Positions 32,082 to 40,267 of a stretch of DNA of 57,733 bases are shown here, piece by piece. Positions within the stretch are counted from its first letter, which is position 1. Every line of letters starts with the position of its first letter. This DNA is from a bacterium (lineage in GTDB: Bacteria; Myxococcota_A; UBA9160; SZUA-336), in the NCBI GenBank assembly GCA_024226335.1, contig JAAELY010000150.1:1-57733 (forward strand). The letters are read 5' to 3'. The notes under the pieces were generated by a model. The model ran no database searches and had not been told where the DNA came from. It was given only the letters and a program-made list of their open reading frames with translations. The position numbers were made by a program, and so were the translations under genes.

Positions 32082-33221
32082 TCACAGACCGATCTGACGC
32101 GCGACCCGTTCGCGGTGGTGGTCCGGACTCCCGAGGAAGATCTCTGCCGACTTCGCGCGCTTGAAGTACAGGTGCACGTCGTACTCCCAGGTGAAGCCGA
32201 CGCCTCCGTGGATCTGCAGACTTTCGGCTGCGCACTTGAAGAAGGCGTCGGAACAATAGGCTTTGGCAAGAGATGCCGTTGCCAGTAATTCGTCACTGTC
32301 CTCGGCCGCTACGCAACCGCCGTAGTAGGCGGCGGAGCGGGCCGATTCGACCAGCACGAACATATCGGCGCATTTGTGTTTCAGCGCCTGGAACGAACCG
32401 ATGGCGCGACCGAATTGCTCGCGCTCCTTGGCGTAGGATACCGACATGTCGAGGCACCTCTGCGCGCCTCCGACCTGTTCTGCGGCCAGTGCGACGGCGG
32501 CGAGTTGTAGTGTCTTGTCGAGTGCCGGCCAACCGGCGCCTTCTTCGCCCAGTAGCGCGGATGCGGGAACGCGCAGTCCCTCGAACTTCAACTCCGCCAT
32601 TCGCCGGGTCTGATCCATGGTCGTCAGTACGCGGCGGGATAGCCCCTTCGCATTGGCGTCGACTGCGAACAGACTCACTCCGTCCTCCGCATTGCTGCCC
32701 TCGCGGCGCGCCGCGACGATCAACAGATCTGCGCAATGACCGTCGAGCACGAAGCTCTTGGAGCCGTCGATCACATAATCGCTTCCGTCCTTCCAAGCGG
32801 TTGCGCGGATGCCGGTGGCGTCGGGACGGCCCTTGGCTTCCATATAGGCGACGGTCGCGCGGGTATCCCCAGCGGCGATGCCCGGAAGATACTCCTTCTT
32901 CTGCGCATCGTTGCCCGCAACCAGCAAGGCGTTTGCGCCCAGGCCGATCGTCGCAAAGAGGGGTGAGCAGAGCAGCGCACTGCCGGTGATCTCGAACAGC
33001 GCAACCAGTTCCACGTAACTCAGACCCAGGCCGCCGAATTCCTCGGGAACGATCATCGATGTCCAGCCGAGTTCCGAAGCGATCTGCTGCCACAGATCGG
33101 CGTCGTAGCCCAGTTCGCTTTCCATCGCCTTGCGCAGCGCATCGGATCCCGCCTGATCCGCCAGGAAGCTCCGCGCGCTTTCGCGCAGTTCTTCCTGTTC
33201 TTCTGTAAAGGAGAAATTCAT
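32082..33221 (-). CDS. Acyl-CoA dehydrogenase (FadE32/FadE33-like)
   Basis: 379 residues with the acyl-CoA dehydrogenase fold: MNFSFTEEQEELRESARSFLA at the start, WTSMIVPEEFGGLGLSYVE, YVIDGSKSFVLDGHCADLLIVAA, YAKEREQFGRAIGSFQALKHKCADM (C-terminal helical bundle) and LQIHGGVGFTWEYDVHLYFKRAK. In actinobacterial steroid clusters such shorter FadE proteins pair with a partner (FadE31) as alpha2beta2 enzymes. Here the FadE31-like candidate is in the same operon. Exact step is not resolved; dehydrogenation of the ring-opened methyl-oxo-octanedioyl-type CoA is the expected role. Confidence 0.8.
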   Translation of the reverse strand: MNFSFTEEQEELRESARSFLADQAGSDALRKAMESELGYDADLWQQIASELGWTSMIVPEEFGGLGLSYVELVALFEITGSALLCSPLFATIGLGANALLVAGNDAQKKEYLPGIAAGDTRATVAYMEAKGRPDATGIRATAWKDGSDYVIDGSKSFVLDGHCADLLIVAARREGSNAEDGVSLFAVDANAKGLSRRVLTTMDQTRRMAELKFEGLRVPASALLGEEGAGWPALDKTLQLAAVALAAEQVGGAQRCLDMSVSYAKEREQFGRAIGSFQALKHKCADMFVLVESARSAAYYGGCVAAEDSDELLATASLAKAYCSDAFFKCAAESLQIHGGVGFTWEYDVHLYFKRAKSAEIFLGSPDHHRERVARQIGL

Positions 33222-33228
33222 GCGTCGA

Positions 33229-34131
33229 TCACGTGCCCCATACCTTCTGCGGTTCAGGAGACTTATTCAGCAGATCCGCGACTGCGGCTCCGACCTCATC
33301 GGGCTCCCAACGGCGCCCTCGATCGATGGTCGGTCCGTCGCGCCAGCCGTCGGAGGTACCGATGATGCCACCCTTCACCTCGAAGACGCGACCACTCACC
33401 TCGCGCGACTCCGCACTTCCCAGCCAGACGACCAACGGAGAAATATTCTCCGGAGCGTTCTCGTCGAACTCGCCTTCGGCCGGGGCAGCCATGTCGGTAA
33501 AGATGGCTTCGGTCATGCGCGTGCGCGCCGCCGGTGCGATCGCATTGGAGGTGATGCCGTAACGCCCGAGTTCTGCGGCCTGCACCAGCGTCAGCGATGC
33601 GATCCCGCCTTTTGCCACGGAGTACGCGCTCTGACCGACGCTCCCCTGCAAACCCGCACCCGAACTCGTGTTGATGATGCGTGCATCCACGGGCTTTCCG
33701 GCCTTCGACTCGTTGCGCCAGTGCTCCGCCGCATGGCGCGCCACGCAGAAGTGCCCCTTCAGGTGGACGCGCAGCACGGCGTCCCACTCATCTTCGCTAC
33801 TGCTGACGAACATGCGATCGCGTAGGAAACCGGCGTTGTTCACGACCACGTCGAGTCCGCCGAAGCTGTCGAGGGCGCATTGCACGATGCGCTTTCCGCC
33901 TTCCATTTCGGCGACGTCGTCTCCGTTGGCCACCGCTTCGCCGCCCAGCGTCCGGATCTCCTCGACGACCTCCTGAGCGGGCCCCGCGGATCCGCCCTGG
34001 CCGTCGGCTTCGACGCCCAGGTCATTGACGAGCACCTTTGCGCCCTCGCGGGCGAAAAGCAGCGCGTGTGCGCGACCGATTCCGCGCGCCGCTCCGGTGA
34101 TGACGACGACGCGCCCTTCACAGATACCCAT
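33229..34131 (-). CDS. Short-chain dehydrogenase (Rv3548c-like)
   Basis: 300 residues, longer than a typical SDR because of the C-terminal extension (EPDEVGAAVADLLNKSPEPQKVWG). VITGAARGIGRAHALLFAREGAKVLVNDLG with a G-rich loop and DDVAE segment, NNAGFLRDRM, Ser in INTSSGAGLQGSVGQ, Tyr-x-x-x-Lys in AYSVAKGG, and NAIAPAARTRMTE. This is the type found as Rv3548c and in MFE-2-like 3-hydroxyacyl-CoA dehydrogenases, so oxidation of a 3-hydroxyacyl-CoA is likely. One base separates it from fadA6, consistent with the dehydrogenase and thiolase acting in sequence. Confidence 0.83.
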   Translation of the reverse strand: MGICEGRVVVITGAARGIGRAHALLFAREGAKVLVNDLGVEADGQGGSAGPAQEVVEEIRTLGGEAVANGDDVAEMEGGKRIVQCALDSFGGLDVVVNNAGFLRDRMFVSSSEDEWDAVLRVHLKGHFCVARHAAEHWRNESKAGKPVDARIINTSSGAGLQGSVGQSAYSVAKGGIASLTLVQAAELGRYGITSNAIAPAARTRMTEAIFTDMAAPAEGEFDENAPENISPLVVWLGSAESREVSGRVFEVKGGIIGTSDGWRDGPTIDRGRRWEPDEVGAAVADLLNKSPEPQKVWGT

Positions 34132-34132
34132 C

Positions 34133-35284
34133 TCAGAGACGCTCGATGATCGTGACGTTGGCCTGTCCCCCGCCTTCGCACATCGTCTGCAGGCCGTAAC
34201 GTCCGCCCGTGCGCTCCAGTTCGTGCAAGAGCGTGGTCATCAGGCGCGCGCCCGTAGCCCCCAACGGATGTCCCAGCGCAATCGCGCCGCCGTTCACATT
34301 GACCTTGGCGAGATCGGCGCCGGTTTCCTTTTGCCAGGCCAGAACCACCGAGGCGAAGGCTTCATTGATCTCGATCAGATCGATGTCCGCCATGCTCATG
34401 CCCGTCTTCTCGAAGGCCCAGGCGGTGGCCGGGATCGGCGCCGTCAACATCCAGACCGGATCTGCAGCGCGCACGCTCAGGTGGTGGATGCGCGCACGCG
34501 GCGACAGGCCGTGATCTTTCACCGCCTGTTCTGAAGCGATCAGCAGTGTACAGGCCGCGTCCGCGATCTGGCTCGACACCGCGGCCGTCACGCGACCGCC
34601 TTCGGTCAGCGGTTGCAGACCCGCCATGCGTTCGAGCGAGGAACCGCGACGCGGTGGCTCATCGGTGTCGAAACTTCCGTAAGGGGTGATCTCGCGTTTG
34701 AAGCGACCTTCGTCGATCGCGCTGATTGCGCGTTCATTGCTCTCGAGTGCGAAGCGCTCCATGTCTTCGCGCGAGATGTCCCACTTTTCCGCGATCATCT
34801 CCGCGGAGCGAAACTGGGAGACTTCCTGTGTTCCGTAGCGATCGATCCAGCCTTTGGAAGTGGAGAACGGATCTTCGAAGCCATAGGGCTGTCCGGCGAG
34901 CATGGCCGATGAGATCGGGATCTGGTTCATCTGCTGCACGCCGCCCGCCATGACCAGATCGTTGGTGCCACTGAGGACGGCCTGGGCCGCAAAGTGCACG
35001 GCCTGTTGCGATGAGCCGCATTGTCGGTCGATGGTAGTGCCCGGAACTTCTTCGGGCAGATCAGCTGCCAGCCAGCAGGTGCGCGCGATGTCACCCGCTT
35101 GCGGTCCGATCGTATCCACACAGCCGAAGATGACGTCTTCGACGGCGTGTGGGTCGACGCCCGTGCGTTCAACTGCAGCCTTGAGTACGTGCGCACCCAG
35201 ATCGGCGGGGTGCTCTTGCGAGAGGCTGCCCTTCTTCTTGCCGATCGGAGTTCGGATTGCATCGATGATGTAGGCCTCGGCCAT
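34133..35284 (-). CDS. fadA6: FadA6-like thiolase
   Basis: 383 residues with an intact thiolase triad: Cys in TIDRQCGSSQQAV, His in GGAIALGHPLGATGAR and Cys in GLQTMCEGGGQANV. Blocks such as CVDTIGPQAGDIARTCWLAADLPEEVPGTTIDRQCGSSQQ and AGGVQQMNQIPISSAM match M. tuberculosis FadA6 (Rv3556c) closely. FadA6 thiolytically cleaves the 3-oxo acyl-CoA formed after IpdAB ring opening, releasing acetyl-CoA and a methyl-oxo-octanedioyl-CoA. In mycobacteria the repressor gene kstR2 is its neighbour; here that place is taken by catabolic genes. Confidence 0.87.
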   Translation of the reverse strand: MAEAYIIDAIRTPIGKKKGSLSQEHPADLGAHVLKAAVERTGVDPHAVEDVIFGCVDTIGPQAGDIARTCWLAADLPEEVPGTTIDRQCGSSQQAVHFAAQAVLSGTNDLVMAGGVQQMNQIPISSAMLAGQPYGFEDPFSTSKGWIDRYGTQEVSQFRSAEMIAEKWDISREDMERFALESNERAISAIDEGRFKREITPYGSFDTDEPPRRGSSLERMAGLQPLTEGGRVTAAVSSQIADAACTLLIASEQAVKDHGLSPRARIHHLSVRAADPVWMLTAPIPATAWAFEKTGMSMADIDLIEINEAFASVVLAWQKETGADLAKVNVNGGAIALGHPLGATGARLMTTLLHELERTGGRYGLQTMCEGGGQANVTIIERL

Positions 35285-35305
35285 GTCTTCTCCTAAAAGG
35301 CGCGC

Positions 35306-36355
35306 TCAGGGCGCGCTGTAGCCAAAATTCTCGGCAGGTAGTGCGCCGTCGATGACCGCATCGGCGATGCGCGCGCGATGCCACGCGGAATTTCCCCAGG
35401 CCAGGTCGAGTGACCAGGCGCGGCGCATCCAGACGTGCAGGTCCTGCTCCCAGGTGTAGCCGATTGCGCCGTGGACCTGTAGTGCGATGCGTCCCGCTGC
35501 GACGGCGGCTTCCGAAGCCGCCGCTTTGGCGCAGGAGACGTCAACCGATCGCCCCCGCGTGTCTCGCGCCAGCGAATGCGCCGCGCGATACACCAGGGAC
35601 CGGGCGTACTCGAGCCTGACCTTCACGTCGGCCAGCATGTGTTTCACGGCCTGGAAGGAACCGATCTGCACGCCGAATTGCTTGCGCTCGCATGCATACG
35701 CCACGGCCAACTCGATCAGCTTGTCGGCGACTCCCAGTTGCTGCGCTGCGCAGGCCAGTGCCCCGCGATCGAGCGAGATCGCCAGCAGTGCGCGTCCGGC
35801 TTTGCCAGATGCGACGCGCGTTTCATCGTCGCGGGTCCAGTCGATTGCAAACAGGCGCTGCGAGGGATCGTTGGCCGGTTGCGCGGTGAGCGAAACCCGG
35901 TCTGCACTCAATGCGTGGATTTCGTCGCCGTGGCTGAGCAGGAGCAGATCCGCTACGTGGGCATCGGAGGTGAAGGCGTTCACATCGTGTTGCACGACTG
36001 CCAGGGCTTCGCCCGCGGCGATCTTCGCAAGCCATTGATCTGCGAGGCTGGAAGAGAGCGCGGTGATCAAGGGTGCGGCTACCGAGGTTTGTACCACGGG
36101 TTCGGCCAGGGCGGCCCGGCCCGTCTCTTCGATCAGCAAGACGCCGTCGATCTCGTTCATGCCCAGGCCACCGTGGTCTTCGGAGATCAGCAGTCCCGGG
36201 ATACCGATCTCGGCCAGCCTTTTCCAGAACTCGGCCGAGCGGCCGGTGTCTTCGTTCCAGAGTTTGCGCACTTCATCGACGGGTAGTTCACTCGCCAGAA
36301 AGTCGTGGACGGTTTGTTGCAACAAGAGCTGGTCTTCGCTGAAGCCAAAGTTCAC
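35306..36355 (-). CDS. Acyl-CoA dehydrogenase (FadE32/FadE33-like, partner subunit)
   Basis: 349 residues from GTG 36355, two bases after the stop of the FadE31-like gene. The protein begins V/MNFGFSEDQLLLQQTVHDFLA and contains GIPGLLISEDHGGLGMNEIDGVLLIEETGRAALAEP, AYACERKQFGVQIGSFQAVKHMLADVKVRLE and LQVHGAIGYTWEQDLHVWMRRAW. The middle domain is short and diverged, typical of the non-FAD-contacting or half-active subunit of heteromeric steroid acyl-CoA dehydrogenases. Reading the frame upstream gives a much longer apparent protein, but that part only shadows the FadE31-like gene. Confidence 0.8.
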   Translation of the reverse strand: MNFGFSEDQLLLQQTVHDFLASELPVDEVRKLWNEDTGRSAEFWKRLAEIGIPGLLISEDHGGLGMNEIDGVLLIEETGRAALAEPVVQTSVAAPLITALSSSLADQWLAKIAAGEALAVVQHDVNAFTSDAHVADLLLLSHGDEIHALSADRVSLTAQPANDPSQRLFAIDWTRDDETRVASGKAGRALLAISLDRGALACAAQQLGVADKLIELAVAYACERKQFGVQIGSFQAVKHMLADVKVRLEYARSLVYRAAHSLARDTRGRSVDVSCAKAAASEAAVAAGRIALQVHGAIGYTWEQDLHVWMRRAWSLDLAWGNSAWHRARIADAVIDGALPAENFGYSAP

Positions 36356-36357
36356 GG

Positions 36358-37527
36358 CTATTTCCTCGGCAGGCCGAGGATGCGCTCGGCGATGATGTTT
36401 CGCTGCACTTCGTTCGTGCCCGCGTAGATCGGCCCGGAAAGGGCGAATAGATAACCGTCGAGCCAGTCGCCGACGCCCTCGGCCGCCGGGGCCTGCGGTA
36501 GAAGTTCCGCTCGCGCACCCAAAAGGGAGAGTGCGGCTTCGTGCATCCGCAGGTCGAGTTCCGACCAGAAGATCTTGTTGAGGCTCGACTCGGAGCCGAT
36601 CTTTCCACCGGCCAGAAGATGAGAAACGGTCTGATAGGTGTTGAGCGTGTAGGCCTCGGCGTCCACCCAGCAGCGCGCGACCGTGTCGCGCAGGCCCGCA
36701 TCGATGGGCTGGCCGCTCGCGGCGGTCTCGCGGTAGAGCGCCACGAGCTTGCGGGCCGTGTTCTGGAAGCGCGCCGGGCTGCGCAACATGAGCCCGCGTT
36801 CGAAACCCGCGGTGGCCATGGCCACGTCCCAGCCGCGATTGACTTCGCCGAGTTGATTCTCGACCGGTACGCGCACGTCGTTCAAAAAGACCTCGGCGAA
36901 ACCCGCTTCGCCATCGAGTTGCTCGATCGGCCGAACCGTCACACCGGGAAGATCCAGCGGCACGAGTACGAAGGTCAGCCCCCTGTGGCGTTCCGAATCC
37001 GGATCGGTGCGGAACATGCCGAACAACCAATCCGCATAGGCGCCTCGAGAAGCCCAGGTCTTCTGGCCGTTGATCACGTAGTGATCGCCATCGAGTACCG
37101 CGCTCGCCTGAATCGCAGCCATGTCGCTGCCCGCATTCGGTTCCGACCAACCCTGCGCCCACACTTCTTCGCTCGACGCCATCTTTGGCAGGAAGCGCGC
37201 CTTCTGCTCGGGAGTTCCGTATTCCATGATCGTGGGCCCGAGCAGGAAGATCCCGTTCTGGTTGACGCGGCCGGGTGCGCCGGCCCGGTAGTACTCCTCC
37301 TCGAAGATCAACCACTCGAGCAGATTGGCACCGCGCCCGCCGTACTCGACGGGCCAGGGAACCATCGCCCAGCCACCCGCGTTGAGCTGTTTTTCCCAGG
37401 CGCGATGCGCCTCGAAGCCCTCGCGCGTGTCGAAGGAGGGCAGGGGTTCACGCGGCACGTTGGCTTCCAGCCAGGCGCGCGCTTCTTTGCGGAAGGCGTC
37501 TTGTTCTGCGGTGTAGTTCAGATCCAC
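36358..37527 (-). CDS. fadE31: FadE31-like acyl-CoA dehydrogenase
   Basis: 389 residues from GTG 37527. Blocks include WAMVPWPVEYGGRGANLLEWLIFEEEYYRAGAPGRVNQNG, VWAQGWSEPNAGSDMAAIQASA, GLMLRSPARFQNTARKLVALY and YAGTNEVQRNIIAERILGLPRK. The pattern FEEEYFRAGAPGR and the WAQ-WSEP-GSD block are what I recall from FadE31 (Rv3562). It probably forms heteromeric dehydrogenases with one or both shorter FadE proteins of this operon, acting on CoA esters late in HIP degradation. It is tightly packed between echA20 and its likely partner (2-base gaps on both sides). Confidence 0.82.
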   Translation of the reverse strand: MDLNYTAEQDAFRKEARAWLEANVPREPLPSFDTREGFEAHRAWEKQLNAGGWAMVPWPVEYGGRGANLLEWLIFEEEYYRAGAPGRVNQNGIFLLGPTIMEYGTPEQKARFLPKMASSEEVWAQGWSEPNAGSDMAAIQASAVLDGDHYVINGQKTWASRGAYADWLFGMFRTDPDSERHRGLTFVLVPLDLPGVTVRPIEQLDGEAGFAEVFLNDVRVPVENQLGEVNRGWDVAMATAGFERGLMLRSPARFQNTARKLVALYRETAASGQPIDAGLRDTVARCWVDAEAYTLNTYQTVSHLLAGGKIGSESSLNKIFWSELDLRMHEAALSLLGARAELLPQAPAAEGVGDWLDGYLFALSGPIYAGTNEVQRNIIAERILGLPRK

Positions 37528-37529
37528 GT

Positions 37530-38288
37530 TCAGTCCTTGTCTTTGTAGGACGCGTCGCGCTTTTCAACGAACGCGTCGCGAGCCTCCTGTGAGTCGGGTG
37601 AGGTGTAGAGTTCGAGCGTGAAGCCCTGCTCGAAGCGGTAGCTCGTCTTGATGTCGAGCAACTCGATGCCGTTCATGCATTCCTTGGCCAGCCGCATGGC
37701 CTTGGGACTCTTGGAGGCGATCGAATCGGCGATGCGGTGCGCGGCCCCCATGAGTTCCTCGCGCGGACCGATCCACTCGAGCGCGCCGAGTCGATAGGCC
37801 TCGGCCGCGTCGATCGGTTCCCCGGTGAAGAGCATCTTGCGCACCTTCTGGATGGGGAACATCCGCATCAGGTGCGAGGCCGCACCGAGCGCACCGCGAT
37901 CGATCTCGGGTAGTCCGAAGCTCGCATCGTCGGAAGCCACGATGATGTCGCTGGATCCAGCCAGCCCGATTCCACCGCCCAGGACGAAGCCGTGGCACGC
38001 TGCAACGACCGGAACCGAGCAGTCGTGCACGGCGGCAAAAGCCTTCCAACAGCCCGCGTTCACCTGCGTGATCTGGCTTGCGTCGGCCGCCAGTTCCTTG
38101 ATGTCGACGCCCGCGCAGAAGCCGCGACCCTTGGCCGCAAGGATGATGCACTGCACGTCTTCGGATTGACCCAGATTCGTGATCGTATCGGCGATCTTGA
38201 ACCAGCCCTTGCTGTCGGGCGCGTTCACGGGCGGGTGATCGATATAGACCTCCGCAACGCCGTTCTTGATTTCCGAGGTGACGGACAT
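37530..38288 (-). CDS. echA20: EchA20-like crotonase (steroid ring-opening)
   Basis: 252 residues, crotonase fold. Oxyanion segments are RGFCAGVDIKEL and FVLGGGIGLAGSSDIIVAS. The first canonical hydratase Glu is replaced by Gly (GGGIGLAG) while the second is kept in FGLPEIDRGALGAASHL, the same combination as M. tuberculosis EchA20 (Rv3550). EchA20 hydrolytically opens ring D of the bicyclic HIEC-CoA intermediate. Also diagnostic are the HPPVNAPDSKGWF start and YRFEQGFTLEL near the end. Immediately upstream in the operon is IpdC, downstream FadE31. Confidence 0.88.
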   Translation of the reverse strand: MSVTSEIKNGVAEVYIDHPPVNAPDSKGWFKIADTITNLGQSEDVQCIILAAKGRGFCAGVDIKELAADASQITQVNAGCWKAFAAVHDCSVPVVAACHGFVLGGGIGLAGSSDIIVASDDASFGLPEIDRGALGAASHLMRMFPIQKVRKMLFTGEPIDAAEAYRLGALEWIGPREELMGAAHRIADSIASKSPKAMRLAKECMNGIELLDIKTSYRFEQGFTLELYTSPDSQEARDAFVEKRDASYKDKD

Positions 38289-38297
38289 TCTGTTTCC

Positions 38298-39353
38298 TCA
38301 GTTCGCGAGGGCCTTGAGCGTCTGCTCGGCCTCGTTGATGATTCGTTCGATCAGTTCGGCGCAACTCGGCAGATCGTCGATGACCCCGGCGACGGAGCCA
38401 CCGGGCAGATAGCCCGCGATCGGATCTCCGTCTTGCATGGCCAGCTTGGCGAGTATGGGCGCATTCGCTGCCATGAGCATCTGCGCGCGCGTAAGACGCT
38501 GATTGCGCCGCATCGAGAGTGCGGAGCGCAGCAGTTCTCGCAGGGAGGCACCACTTGTGCGGCGAAAGGCCAGCGCGCTGCGCAGGGCCAGCCACAAACC
38601 CGATACCGCGTTGCTCGACTCGAGCTTGCGAACCAGTTCGTTGACGACCACGCGCTGGGGCATGCCGTCGATTCGCGAAGTGATGATCGCGTCTTCGACG
38701 CGGGACTCCAGGAAAAGGTCCGTGGTGGCTTTGGGAACCGGACTCTCGTGCGTGAGTACGAAGCGCGTACCCATGGCGATCCCCTGCGCTCCGAATGCAA
38801 GCGCGGCGACCAGTCCACGTCCGTCGTGGATTCCCCCGGCGGCCACCACCGGCACGTCGACCGAGTCCGCACAGCTCGAGACCAGTAGCGTTGTTGGCAC
38901 GGAGCCGGTGTGACCACCGCCTTCGGTACCCTGGACGATGATCACGTCGGCGCCGAGTTTCTGCGCCTTCAGCGCGTGTTTGACCGCGCCGCAGGTGGGC
39001 ACGCAGACCACTGAATTGCGTTTCAGTTCATCGATCAGTTCCGCGCTGGGTGCGCGATTGTAGCCGGCCGCCTTGACGCCATTGCGCACGATCGCTTCCG
39101 TGATCACGTCGGCACCCGGGGCATCCATGAGGAAGTTTACGCCAAAGGGCTGATCCGTCAGCGCCTTCACCTTCTGGATCTCCGCGTCGACATCCTGTGG
39201 TCGAAGTGTGGCGGCCGCCAGGAAACCGATCCCGCCCGCGTTGCTCACCGCTGCGGTGAGTTCTGGCGTGGCAACCCAGCCCATACCGGTCTGGATGATC
39301 GGATAGCGGATCCCGAGGATCTCGCAGAGCGGAGTCTTCAGCGCCGACGACAA
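38298..39353 (-). CDS. ipdC: IpdC-like flavin oxidoreductase (nitronate monooxygenase fold)
   Basis: 351 residues from TTG 39353 (MSSALKTPLCEILGIRYPIIQTGMG). FMN-binding TIM barrel of the nitronate monooxygenase/2-nitropropane dioxygenase family: NAGGIGFLAAAT, FGVNFLMDAPG, IIVQGTEGGGHTG, VPVVAAGGIHDGRGLVAALAFGAQGIAMGTRFV. A family search would call it a nitronate monooxygenase, but the operon (ipdA-ipdB-crotonase-ipdC-echA20) identifies it as the IpdC type (Rv3553), thought to perform a flavin-dependent redox step on the bicyclic HIP-CoA intermediate before ring opening. No other plausible start with better ribosome binding is seen. Confidence 0.85.
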   Translation of the reverse strand: MSSALKTPLCEILGIRYPIIQTGMGWVATPELTAAVSNAGGIGFLAAATLRPQDVDAEIQKVKALTDQPFGVNFLMDAPGADVITEAIVRNGVKAAGYNRAPSAELIDELKRNSVVCVPTCGAVKHALKAQKLGADVIIVQGTEGGGHTGSVPTTLLVSSCADSVDVPVVAAGGIHDGRGLVAALAFGAQGIAMGTRFVLTHESPVPKATTDLFLESRVEDAIITSRIDGMPQRVVVNELVRKLESSNAVSGLWLALRSALAFRRTSGASLRELLRSALSMRRNQRLTRAQMLMAANAPILAKLAMQDGDPIAGYLPGGSVAGVIDDLPSCAELIERIINEAEQTLKALAN

Positions 39354-39385
39354 GGGGGATCTCTGCCTCGATAGCCTGGCCCGAG

Positions 39386-40267
39386 CTAGGACTTCTTGGC
39401 GCCTTGAGCGCGTTGCGAATCAGCCATGCTCTTGGCGTTGAATCCGGCCAGGGGGTTGTCGGTAACCGTACTGTTATGCGCGTGGGCAAAGTGGTGCATG
39501 TGGAATACCGAGTCCATGCCCGTGCGCTTGCCTTGTAGATCTTCGACGTGGTTGATGGCTTGCTTCGTCAGTGCAAGACCCAGGCGCGGCATCTTCCCGA
39601 TGCGCTCGGCGATCGACAGCGTCTCGCTCTCCAGATCTTCGCGGGGAACGACTCGGTTGATCATGCCGGCGGAGTAGGCTCGATCTGCCGACATGCGTTC
39701 GCCCAGGAAGAGAAACTCCTTTGCCAGGCGCGGATTGAGTTCATAGGGATGTGCGAAGTACTCGACGCCGGGGATGCCCATGCGCACGACCGGATCCGAG
39801 TAGAAGGAATCATCGGATGCAACGATCAGGTCGCAGACCCATGCCAGCATCAGGCCACCCGCGATGCAGGCGCCCTGAACCTGGGCGATGGTCGGCTTGG
39901 GAATATCGCGCCAGCGTCGGCACATGCCTAGATAGGCTTCCTGCTCGCGAACGTACAGGAACTCGCCGCCTTGTTTGTCGGAGTGGTCGTACCACATGCC
40001 CACGCGATCCTGGGGTTCCGTGATGTCGCGACCGGACGTGCCGATGTCGTGACCCGCAGAGAAATGCTTGCCCGCACCCCGCAAGATGATCACCTTGATC
40101 GTGTCGTCGAATGCCGCTCTCTTGAACGCAGCGTCGAGTTCGTAGGTCATTGCGCCGTTTTGCGCGTTATTGAACTTGGGTCGATTCATGGTGATGATCG
40201 CGATCTCGTCGCTCTCACCTGCCACATCGTATAGAACGATGTCCTTCTCGACTTCTGCGTCACTCAT
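39386..40267 (-). CDS. Crotonase-family protein lacking both canonical Glu residues
   Basis: 293 residues. Crotonase features: ITMNRPKFNNAQNGAM, HFSAGHDIGTSGRD (oxyanion loop) and QGACIAGGLMLAWVCDLIVAS. In true enoyl-CoA hydratases two glutamates sit in GGGCELA and PEI; here the aligned positions read GGLMLA (Met) and DPVVRMG (Val), so classical hydration is unlikely. It may be a hydrolase, isomerase or C-C lyase on the ring-opened CoA ester. The start overlaps ipdB's end by four bases. Mycobacterial ipdA/ipdB are not followed by such a gene as I recall, so this is an added function. Confidence 0.82.
   Translation of the reverse strand: MSDAEVEKDIVLYDVAGESDEIAIITMNRPKFNNAQNGAMTYELDAAFKRAAFDDTIKVIILRGAGKHFSAGHDIGTSGRDITEPQDRVGMWYDHSDKQGGEFLYVREQEAYLGMCRRWRDIPKPTIAQVQGACIAGGLMLAWVCDLIVASDDSFYSDPVVRMGIPGVEYFAHPYELNPRLAKEFLFLGERMSADRAYSAGMINRVVPREDLESETLSIAERIGKMPRLGLALTKQAINHVEDLQGKRTGMDSVFHMHHFAHAHNSTVTDNPLAGFNAKSMADSQRAQGAKKS

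Noticed and set aside
35290-35330. GCGCGC direct/inverted repeat near the fadA6-dehydrogenase junction
   Set aside because: Short, GC-only and partly coding; common by chance in this base composition and not followed by a T-tract.
35306-37315. Apparent 669-residue protein spanning two dehydrogenase genes
   Set aside because: Its first ~320 residues are an Arg/Pro/Gly-rich off-frame translation of the FadE31-like gene; the real gene starts at GTG 36355.
38298-39353. Nitronate monooxygenase
   Set aside because: The fold matches, but position between ipdAB/crotonase and echA20 makes the IpdC steroid role far more likely than nitronate oxidation.
40224-40242. Perfect 7-5-7 inverted repeat ACATCGT/ACGATGT near the start of the crotonase gene
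   Set aside because: It lies inside coding sequence, its arms differ from the ACGATAC/GTATCGT motif, and it is explained by codons for D-I-V-L-Y-D-V; treated as coincidence.
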